A stretch of 51,705 nucleotides of DNA from a virus, in IMG/VR virus record IMGVR_UViG_3300048834_000253, positions 1-51,705 of that record; one strand, given 5' to 3'. The notes beneath the pieces were generated by a model. It did not search any database. It was not told the DNA's origin and saw only the letters and a list, made by a program, of their open reading frames with translations. Positions 46,743 through 51,705 of the stretch are shown here, piece by piece. Each line of letters opens with the position of its first letter. The stretch's first letter is position 1. Position numbers and translations under genes: made by a program.

Positions 46743-46981
46743 AGCGCAAAGAAATCGACGCCATCAAGACCGAAGTCAACAGACTTCTCCAGCGCATTGA
46801 CGACATGGAGCGATGCGCAGGATGGACACGGTACAGCTCCACACAAAATGCAGCCGGAAATTACGACCATGCAACCAGCAAGCCGCACCCGGAAGACGTC
46901 TTCAACTACGGGAAGTACACCGCAGCGGTCAAGCGCGCAAGCCTTGATTTGAGCAAAGCACTTGTGGAGATTCGGAGATGA
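46739..46981 (+). CDS. Small coiled-coil protein, unknown
   Basis: This 80-residue protein starts with GTG in a GTGA overlap. KRKEIDAIKTEVNRLLQRIDDMER is a coil, followed by a Tyr/Asn-rich middle and a helical end. Role unknown. Confidence 0.6.
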   Translation: MKRKEIDAIKTEVNRLLQRIDDMERCAGWTRYSSTQNAAGNYDHATSKPHPEDVFNYGKYTAAVKRASLDLSKALVEIRR

Positions 46982-47352
46982 CAGGCAAACAACAACCCGA
47001 GGCGCTGCGGCTGGCCGATGCGCTTGCATACTGCGATGCCAGCGTCGCATCGCAGGCAGCCGCCGAACTGCGCTGCCTGCACGCCGAGAACACCGCACTC
47101 CAGGCTGGCTACGCAGCAGCGCGGCTGGAGATTGAGTCGCTACGAGCCGCACAGCCTGCGGGAGCACCCCAGCCCTCGCCCGCATCGCAGGATGCTGCGC
47201 GGCTGGACTGGCTAGAAAACGACGCAGGATGCCGCGTATTCCACCTGGGAAAATCTTGGTACACCCGCGCCAACTTCGGGATGCCGTACCGCAAGCGAGC
47301 AAGCCTGCGTGAAGCAATCGACGCTGCCAGTGCAGCACAGGAGGGGAAGTGA
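46978..47352 (+). CDS. Phage-type coiled-coil protein, unknown
   Basis: This 124-residue protein has a coil (ELRCLHAENTALQAGYAAARLEIESLRAA), a proline-rich hinge and a C-terminal SQDAARLDWLENDAGCRVFH with SLREAIDAASA. This is a common modular phage protein of unknown function. Confidence 0.7.
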   Translation: MTGKQQPEALRLADALAYCDASVASQAAAELRCLHAENTALQAGYAAARLEIESLRAAQPAGAPQPSPASQDAARLDWLENDAGCRVFHLGKSWYTRANFGMPYRKRASLREAIDAASAAQEGK

Positions 47353-47645
47353 TGAGACTCCGTTGGAAATTGAAACCCAGAAAAACCGGCCTGATGGCCA
47401 TCGGCGCCGGGCCTCGCGGTAGCGTTCTGCATGACGGGAAAAGCACTTTCGCCTCTGTGATCGCACATATCCCGCAGCACACAGGGCGCACAGAATGGCT
47501 TTGGGTAGCAGGCTGGGACTCCGATGTCCCGTACTACAACTCATGCAACGACTCTGGATTGACGGAAGCGGAAGCCAAAGCTGCGGCCATGGCGTACGTC
47601 AAGAAGCATTTGGCGCGGCTGGAGGGCAAGAGCCATGACAACTGA
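47352..47645 (+). CDS. Small protein, unknown
   Basis: This 97-residue protein (MRLRWKLKPRKTGLMAIGAG) starts at ATG 47352 (overlapping the previous stop by one base) and is beta-rich with TEWLWVAGWDSDVPYYNSCND, followed by a helix (TEAEAKAAAMAYVKKHLARL). The pattern is common in phage accessory regions. Confidence 0.65.
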   Translation: MRLRWKLKPRKTGLMAIGAGPRGSVLHDGKSTFASVIAHIPQHTGRTEWLWVAGWDSDVPYYNSCNDSGLTEAEAKAAAMAYVKKHLARLEGKSHDN

Positions 47646-47793
47646 AGAACTACTCAGCCTGATGCGCCTGCTCTCTGCGATGGAAAGCGCAATGCTGGCA
47701 TCCAAGGTGCCGTTCCCGGACTACCTCAGCGATGAGGTAACGCGGCACACGAAGATCATCGAACGAGAGATTTTGGCAAGGAGCAAACCATGA
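47635..47793 (+). CDS. 52-residue protein, unknown
   Basis: MTTEELLSLMRLLSAMESAM begins a small helical protein that overlaps both neighbours. It is too small for further assignment. Confidence 0.6.
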   Translation: MTTEELLSLMRLLSAMESAMLASKVPFPDYLSDEVTRHTKIIEREILARSKP

Positions 47794-48332
47794 CTGAGCC
47801 GACAGAACTGCTGCCGTGCCCGTTTTGCGGTGCCGGTGAATCGCAAATCCATGTGAACAAGGGCACATGGAACGGTCGCGGGTATGGCGAGCCAGTTTCC
47901 GTCGAGGTGCGGCACTGGTGCACCGATGTTCCGGGCCAGCCTTCGCGCATGATTTCACGAGCTGGGCGTGATGCGGCATCCGCAACAGCTGCATGGAACA
48001 CGCGCACCCCGCAGCCCACCCAGGCGCAGGCCGGGGCGGTTCCGCTGACGGACATTCGCAAGGCTGCGCTTGACCTGTATACGCCGCCATTCCGGCATGA
48101 GTATGGCTACATCCGTGACGCCAATCACCAGATGGTTGCCGATGATGCTGGCTCCGAAGGCACCGGTCTGATTACCTCTCGCATCCGAGGCTGGGGGCGC
48201 ATTCAGTACATGGACAAGCCGGAGCAGCGGGCAGCAGCGCTGCAGGACGAAGTGGCCGAGATCGTTGCCGAGGCGCTGAATGCGTACTGGTCCATCCACG
48301 GCATCAAAGGAGGCCAGCATGGAACTGAGTGA
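47790..48332 (+). CDS. Lar-like zinc-ribbon protein fused to a phage C-terminal unit
   Basis: This 180-residue protein starts with the Lar (restriction alleviation) pattern ELLPCPFCGAGES...., a Cys/His set (HWCTDV) and SATAAWNTR. Lar-type proteins soften host restriction by altering type I enzymes. A Pro/Gln/Ala linker leads into an unrelated C-terminal unit (FRHEYGYIRDANHQMVADD, SRIRGWGRIQYMDKPEQRAAALQDEVAEIVAEALNAYW) found in other phage proteins. This fused form may add a second function. Activity is not proven by sequence. Confidence 0.7.
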   Translation: MTEPTELLPCPFCGAGESQIHVNKGTWNGRGYGEPVSVEVRHWCTDVPGQPSRMISRAGRDAASATAAWNTRTPQPTQAQAGAVPLTDIRKAALDLYTPPFRHEYGYIRDANHQMVADDAGSEGTGLITSRIRGWGRIQYMDKPEQRAAALQDEVAEIVAEALNAYWSIHGIKGGQHGTE

Positions 48333-48576
48333 TGAGCAGATCAGTCGCATATGGGATGCGCACACCGTTCCGGTGTTCGGCAAGACGGGTATCAACCCAA
48401 TTGTGTTCGCCCGCGCCATCGAAGCCGAGGTGCGCAAAGGCGACACAGAGCTGATTCGGCAACTGGTGGAGGCGCTTGAGCAAAGTCACGCAACTCTGTG
48501 GGAAGAAGATGACGACCCCGCACGACCAGTGCATGAAGCAATCGTCGCAGGCCGTGCGCGGCTGGAGAAACCATGA
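48319..48576 (+). CDS. Small helical protein, unknown
   Basis: This 85-residue protein (MELSDEQISRIWDAHTVPVF) has an N-terminal helix-loop pattern shared by small phage proteins and a following ARAIEAEVRKGDTELIRQLVEAL helix. AAAGGAGG precedes its ATG. Confidence 0.65.
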   Translation: MELSDEQISRIWDAHTVPVFGKTGINPIVFARAIEAEVRKGDTELIRQLVEALEQSHATLWEEDDDPARPVHEAIVAGRARLEKP

Positions 48577-48737
48577 ATCTTATTGAAATCACCTTCGCCT
48601 CCTGCATGGCAGCCTGCTTTGGACTGCTGATCGGATGGGCTTCGGCGCACGAAACCGTTGCGAAAGAGTGCGAGCGCCTTGGCGGGTTTTACGTCAACAA
48701 GACGGTTTACAAATGCGCGAAGGACAGCAAGCCATGA
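48573..48737 (+). CDS. Small single-pass membrane protein, unknown
   Basis: This 54-residue protein has a membrane segment (ITFASCMAACFGLLIGWA, about 6-23) and then HETVAKECERLGGFYVNKTVYKCA with two Cys in the exterior or cytoplasmic part. Small proteins of this kind are common in phages of Gram-negative hosts. Confidence 0.65.
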   Translation: MNLIEITFASCMAACFGLLIGWASAHETVAKECERLGGFYVNKTVYKCAKDSKP

Positions 48738-48889
48738 CCCCCGAAGAAATCATCGCCATGGCGCGCGAAGCGGGCTTTGAGCTGGCAGACAACGCAACGG
48801 ACGAGGCACTCAATCGCTTCCGCGCCTTCGCCGCCCTTGCCTCCGAAGCAGAGCGAAAAATCACAAGCCCCGGTAAGGGGCTTTTTTAA
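48734..48889 (+). CDS. 51-residue protein, unknown
   Basis: MTPEEIIAMAREAGFELADN begins a helical protein ending in ITSPGKGLF, the last codons of which lie within a terminator. Similar short proteins (IIxMAREAGF) are frequent near phage int genes. Confidence 0.6.
   Translation: MTPEEIIAMAREAGFELADNATDEALNRFRAFAALASEAERKITSPGKGLF
48865..48887 (+). terminator. Intrinsic terminator before excisionase
   Basis: AAGCCCC-GGTAA-GGGGCTT with a run of six T (48882-48887), overlapping the end of the preceding gene. The Xis-like gene begins 15 nt later. Confidence 0.88.
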
Positions 48890-48901
48890 TGGGGGGACGG
48901 A

Positions 48902-49111
48902 ATGAACGATCTCATGACGCTTGACGACATAGCGCAGATGCATCGCTGCTCAGTGCGCCACACTCGCGACGTACTGGTTCGGTTACCTGGTTTCCCGGAC
49001 GAAGCACCAACGTCAACGCCGCGCAATCGGCTATGGCTGCGAAGCGAAGTTCGAGCTTACGTGCACAGGAAATCCGCACAAATCACGCACATGCGCCTGA
49101 AAGCCGCATGA
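48902..49111 (+). CDS. Excisionase-like helix-turn-helix protein
   Basis: This 69-residue protein has a MerR/AlpA-type winged helix-turn-helix: LMTLDDIAQMHRCSVRHTRDVLVRLPGFPDEAP and RNRLWLRSEVRAYVHRK. Its place immediately before integrase makes an excisionase likely: it would bend DNA at attP and favour excision. A weak GGGACGGA precedes the start. Confidence 0.72.
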   Translation: MNDLMTLDDIAQMHRCSVRHTRDVLVRLPGFPDEAPTSTPRNRLWLRSEVRAYVHRKSAQITHMRLKAA

Positions 49112-49199
49112 ATGCTGTGTTTGCATTCCTGTCGAGGGGACCAGTGAAGGGAATTAAAGGGAAATAGCGAACATCCCACAGAGGGCAAGTGCTACAGTC

Positions 49200-49252
49200 C
49201 CACGCACGGAAGTCGCAATCTCCACGCACGCGGCCCGCACAAGATCACGCAC
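49200..49252. repeat. Three evenly spaced CACGCAC repeats before int
   Basis: CCACGCAC (49200-49207), CCACGCAC (49222-49229) and TCACGCAC (49245-49252) are spaced 22 and 23 bp, about two helix turns. A fourth copy, TCACGCAC, lies within the excisionase gene end (49083-49090). They could be arm-type binding sites of Int or Xis sites, which would place attP on this side of int. Confidence 0.5.
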
Positions 49253-49255
49253 AGC

Positions 49256-50179
49256 ATGGCATCAATCCGCAAGTACCGCGACAAGTGGCGCGCAGAAGTG
49301 CAGCGCCATGGCATCCGGGCGTCCCACCTGTGCGCGACAAAACGCGAGGCCCAGGCATGGGCGCTTGCGAAAGAGGCCGAGCTAGACCGGCTCAAAGGCT
49401 CAGGCGGCAAGACGTTGGGGGATGCTGTGGGCGAGTACCTGCGGACGGTAAGCGTGCGCAAGAAAAAGCCAGAGTGGGAAGCGCGCCGATTCGATTACTT
49501 CATGGCGCACTTTGGCGAGAGCACGCCACTGGCTTCAATCACGCGGGCAGAGATTGGCAAGTGGCGAGACGAACGGCTGAAAACCGTAGTCGGGGCCACA
49601 GTGCAGCGCGAAGCGAACCTGCTGCGCAACCTGTTCACCGTCGCCATGAATGAATGGGAGTGGATTGAGTCGCACCCATTCCGGGGCGTGCACATGCCTG
49701 AACAGACAGAAGCGCGCCGTCAGGTGTGGGGATGGCAGCAAATCAAGCGCGTGCTGCGCTCTGACCGAGACAAGAAGATGGGCGAGGTGGTGAAGGCGTT
49801 CCATATCGCATTGCATACCGGCATGCGGCTGGGCGAAGTGCTGACGGGCACCTATGACGCCAGGCGCCGGGTGTATGTTCTAGAGCGCACGAAAACCGGT
49901 GGCTATGTCGAGGTGCCACTTACCCGGCGCGTGGTGAAGCTGCTGCCTTCCACTTTCACCATAGAGGCAAATGAGGCCAGCACGTTGTTTTCGCGCCTAA
50001 CCCGACAATTGCTGCTGGGCGACCTGACGTTTCATGACACGCGCGCCACGGCATTGACGTTGCTTGCTCGACGGGTAGATGTCATGACTTTAGCCCGCAT
50101 ATCGAGGCACAAGGACATCAGCCTGCTTTTTCGTGTTTACTACCGAGAATCAGCGGAAACTATATCCAAAAGACTCTAA
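49256..50179 (+). CDS. int: Tyrosine integrase
   Basis: This 307-residue protein is a site-specific recombinase. The N-terminal SAM-like core-binding domain is about 50-150. Catalytic residues are visible: Arg191 (HTGMRLGEV), Lys213 (RTKTGGYVEVPL), His260 and Arg263 (TFHDTRATAL), His285 (RISRHKD), and the nucleophile Tyr295 or Tyr296 (VYYRES). It would integrate the phage at its host site. No Shine-Dalgarno sequence precedes the ATG; the CACGCAC repeats end four bases before it. The stop overlaps the end of the convergent HNH gene. Confidence 0.93.
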   Translation: MASIRKYRDKWRAEVQRHGIRASHLCATKREAQAWALAKEAELDRLKGSGGKTLGDAVGEYLRTVSVRKKKPEWEARRFDYFMAHFGESTPLASITRAEIGKWRDERLKTVVGATVQREANLLRNLFTVAMNEWEWIESHPFRGVHMPEQTEARRQVWGWQQIKRVLRSDRDKKMGEVVKAFHIALHTGMRLGEVLTGTYDARRRVYVLERTKTGGYVEVPLTRRVVKLLPSTFTIEANEASTLFSRLTRQLLLGDLTFHDTRATALTLLARRVDVMTLARISRHKDISLLFRVYYRESAETISKRL

Positions 50180-50736
50180 ATGTGCTTCCAAGTCTTGCCG
50201 GTCCGGATCGAGCTCAGTGCAGGCAGGCTAAGGCCGTACCGGCCCGCCAACACCGTCAACGTCTCGGATGAACCTCGGATGTCCATCGCATCGGCCTCGG
50301 TGATCTTTGCCGCGTGGTGAGCGGAACCCTCCGCCGTTTTATGTACGCCCCGCCCCTTGTTTACCATATCCCTCATGTTCGCCGATTGGTTGCCAGTAAA
50401 CAGGTGTGCAGGATTGAAGCACGGACGATTGTCGCAACGGTGGAGGACAGACATTCCGTCCGGAATCGGGCCGTTAAAAGCCATGAACGAAACTCTGTGT
50501 GCGGTGTACAGCTTTCGCTTGCCTCCTTCCCATCCAGACAACTGCCCGTAGCCAGTCTTAGGGTTGCGCGACCCCTCCCACTCCCAGCAAGCCGAAGCAT
50601 CACTCAATGCCGCAGCGGCGCCTCTGACCCGGCACTCTGGCGAGCAGTGAACTTTGATGGACGACCCAGTTGCGAAGTCGTTGCCGCACACGAGGCACGC
50701 CCTCTGAATCAATCGCTCTTTGGTATGTTTACTCAT
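50176..50736 (-). CDS. HNH endonuclease with zinc-finger N-terminus, between int and lysis genes
   Basis: This 186-residue protein has a zinc-binding CLVCGNDFATGSSIKVHCSPECR, then WEWEGSRNPKTGYGQL, and the HNH core SVLHRCDNRPCFNPAHLFTGNQSANMRDMVNKGR. The end holds a small helix-turn-helix (AKITEADAMDIRGSSETLTVLAGRYGLSLPALSSI). It is read convergent to int with a 4-bp overlap. A perfect -10 (TATAAT) within a palindrome lies 7 nt before its ATG, with no ribosome-binding site, so the mRNA may be leaderless. Codon use and lower G+C suggest acquisition. Confidence 0.87.
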   Translation of the reverse strand: MSKHTKERLIQRACLVCGNDFATGSSIKVHCSPECRVRGAAAALSDASACWEWEGSRNPKTGYGQLSGWEGGKRKLYTAHRVSFMAFNGPIPDGMSVLHRCDNRPCFNPAHLFTGNQSANMRDMVNKGRGVHKTAEGSAHHAAKITEADAMDIRGSSETLTVLAGRYGLSLPALSSIRTGKTWKHI

Positions 50737-50948
50737 ATCGCTATTATAGCGAAACTACCGAGAGACGGCAGAGGCTATATCAGCTCGCCTGTAGCGCGTC
50801 TGCTCCCAAAGCAGCGGTGCGACCGTTTAAAATCAACAACATAGGTCACTTTTGTCTAACGGCGCTATGCTTTTAGCCAGTCGTTTTCTATAGCTACGGG
50901 CGAACGCGGTTAGACAGGTTTTAGGGCTGATTTTAACTAGGATGGGCC
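50737..50948. other. Gene-free stretch between HNH and Zn-ribbon genes
   Basis: No gene is seen. Besides the palindrome at 50738, it holds AT-rich segments and a tRNA-like piece (CTGC/GCAG around TCCCAAA near 50806) without T-arm. It may include part of attP, as it is close to int, but no core can be named from one sequence. Confidence 0.4.
50738..50752 (-). promoter_or_regulatory. Palindrome over consensus -10 of the HNH gene
   Basis: TCGCTATTATAGCGA is a perfect dyad (TCGCTA/TAGCGA) and on the minus strand includes TATAAT (50743-50748). Transcription would start at about the ATG at 50736. The dyad could be an operator that silences the gene. Confidence 0.5.
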
Positions 50949-51227
50949 ATGAGCGAATGCCAACACACCATGACACAGGGGCGCGCGGGCGAGACGGGAA
51001 GCTGGTGTATCCAGTGCGGAGCAAAAGCTTACTCCGTCGATGAGCGAGAATGCGGCGATTGCACGCACCACAGTCGGCTTGCGACCGGAAGCATTTGCAA
51101 AAAACACTTGATGGCAATCGTGCCCACGATGCATGTCACATTTCGCGTTGCTGACGGCACATGCTGGGAGGCGCCAGCTACTTCGGCTCTGACAGCAGCG
51201 CCCGATCCGCCTCAATCTGCCCCCTGA
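50949..51227 (+). CDS. Zinc-ribbon-like small protein
   Basis: This 92-residue protein has CQHTMTQGRAGETGSWCIQCGAKAYSVDERECGDCTHH and ICKKH, up to seven Cys in a zinc-ribbon-like set, then PTMHVTFRVADGTCWE. It resembles small phage proteins of unknown role. The last 50 bp overlap, in antiparallel, the 3' end of the spanin gene. Weak ribosome-binding site. Confidence 0.65.
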   Translation: MSECQHTMTQGRAGETGSWCIQCGAKAYSVDERECGDCTHHSRLATGSICKKHLMAIVPTMHVTFRVADGTCWEAPATSALTAAPDPPQSAP

Positions 51228-51705
51228 GCAACACTACTTCGCTATCCCTTCGGACAAGATCGCCTCTGAGGTTTGCGACCACTCCAACCCCTTCGACAAG
51301 CTGGCGGTCGAGGGCTTCAAGTCGATCCGCTGCACTGCTGCAGGCAGCGGCGTTGGCTTGGGACATGGCACGATAAGTGGCGGCTCGGCGTTCGGCGCTG
51401 TTGCGCAGCCGGTCAAGGCGGTCAAGATCAGCGCGGTGCAGAGCATCGCGCACTGGCTGCGAAAGCGTGAAGGCATCGCTGTTCTCCTGGGTTGCGGTGG
51501 CGTGGGTTGATATGCTGGCGGCGTTGCGCTGCGCTTGCGCCAGCGCGGCGGCGGTGCGCTGCGCTGCGGCCTTGGCCGTGCTGGTCTTGAGCTTTTCGTG
51601 CGCCACTTGCTCGGTGTGCAGCCGCCCGGTTTGCACCAGCAGCAGGCCCGCCAGCGCCAGGGCGGCGGCGATGGCGCCCCAGGCTTTGAGTTTGTCGAGG
51701 ATCAT
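51178..51705 (-). CDS. Rz: Inner-membrane spanin (Rz type)
   Basis: This 175-residue protein has an N-terminal membrane segment (AIAAALALAGLLLVQ, about 11-25) and a long periplasmic coiled coil rich in Ala, Arg and Gln (VAHEKLKTSTAKAAAQRTAAAL; DLDRLDRLRNSAERR). This is the i-spanin layout; with the nested Rz1 it would fuse inner and outer membranes in the last step of lysis. The start lies at the contig end and overlaps the stop of the 124-465 gene after circular joining. Confidence 0.88.
   Translation of the reverse strand: MILDKLKAWGAIAAALALAGLLLVQTGRLHTEQVAHEKLKTSTAKAAAQRTAAALAQAQRNAASISTHATATQENSDAFTLSQPVRDALHRADLDRLDRLRNSAERRAATYRAMSQANAAACSSAADRLEALDRQLVEGVGVVANLRGDLVRRDSEVVLLRGQIEADRALLSEPK
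51234..51476 (-). CDS. Rz1: Outer-membrane spanin lipoprotein (Rz1), nested in Rz
   Basis: This 80-residue lipoprotein is encoded entirely within Rz in another frame. It has a signal sequence (MLCTALILTA) and lipobox LTGC with Cys24, followed by Ala/Pro-rich APNAEPPLIVPCPKPTPLP. Nested, proline-rich lipoproteins of this sort are the o-spanins of lambda-like phages. It would be lipidated and bind the Rz C-terminus. Confidence 0.9.
   Translation of the reverse strand: MPSRFRSQCAMLCTALILTALTGCATAPNAEPPLIVPCPKPTPLPAAVQRIDLKPSTASLSKGLEWSQTSEAILSEGIAK
51579..51705. repeat. Right copy of exact terminal direct repeat
   Basis: Identical to bases 1-127. It contains the first 42 codons of the intact Rz gene. 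See left copy for interpretation. Confidence 0.95.

Noticed and set aside
49083-49252. CRISPR array from the spaced CACGCAC repeats
   Set aside because: Repeats are only 7-8 bp with 14-15 bp between them and coincide with int upstream DNA; no cas genes present.
50780-50840. tRNA-like piece near int (CTGC-TCCCAAA-GCAG)
   Set aside because: Only a poor anticodon-like arm; no T-arm with GTTCGA and no acceptor stem. It could be part of an attachment site, but not a tRNA gene.

Overview
The window is one complete temperate bacteriophage genome. The first 127 bases (1-127) are repeated exactly as the last 127 (51579-51705), so the molecule is almost certainly circular or circularly permuted with a unique length of about 51,578 bp. 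It was opened inside the spanin gene. The head and portal genes, the short set of tail genes (no tape measure, sheath or tail tube genes seen), the internal-virion-type proteins and one giant 2972-residue protein are typical of short-tailed temperate phages. By gene content it resembles the Bcep22/BPP-1 kind of phage from Burkholderiales. The high G+C content and protein style suggest a betaproteobacterial host, but no host sequence is present and this is inference.

Layout. The control region is at 36.85-37.91 kb: a YdaS/Cro-like regulator (minus strand) diverges from a CI/LexA-type repressor (plus strand). Two pairs of 15-bp operators lie over two outward-facing promoters with the same geometry. 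The plan is lambda-like, in mirror image. The minus-strand operon runs from 37.1 kb down through position 1 and across the join to 51.18 kb. It holds cro, replication genes (O-like protein, DnaB-like helicase), nin-type recombination genes (ninB, ninG), small accessory genes, terminase (29-27 kb), portal and internal virion proteins (27-19.6 kb), the giant polyvalent protein (19.5-10.6 kb), scaffold, N4 gp56-type major capsid protein and a decoration-like protein (9.9-7.3 kb), tail and fibre genes (7.2-1.9 kb), and a lysis block (permuted papain-like enzyme, XhlA-like membrane protein, SAR-type endolysin, Rz with nested Rz1). The plus-strand operon runs from 37.9 to 50.2 kb. It begins with a 378-nt structured leader without a convincing gene and carries two related HNH-AP2 endonucleases, many small genes, a Rad52-like annealing protein with SSB, a frameshifted DNA methyltransferase, a Lar-like protein, an excisionase-like protein and a tyrosine integrase.

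How the genes work together. CI would silence both outward promoters in the lysogen, and its S24 domain implies SOS-type induction. Int with the Xis-like protein would integrate and excise. DnaB, the O-like protein, SSB, the annealing protein and NinB/NinG would replicate and recombine the DNA. TerS/TerL with the portal would package it. The giant protein combines a lytic transglycosylase, an ADP-ribosyltransferase-like segment and a zincin-like segment, and is probably packaged and injected.

Most interesting observations: (a) a 14-bp palindrome built on GGCATATATGCC occurs only in three intergenic gaps, each just upstream of a late minus-strand block; (b) the plus operon contains at least six well-formed intrinsic terminators downstream of a hairpin-rich leader and has no recognisable N or Q gene, which suggests processive antitermination, perhaps RNA-encoded; (c) homing-type endonucleases are frequent, two being flanked by repeats that look like insertion scars, and one GIY-YIG protein starts with a terminase-small-subunit-like helix-turn-helix; (d) the predicted control transcripts have almost no 5' leader; (e) a secreted-protein 'moron' gene is inserted against the direction of the structural operon.
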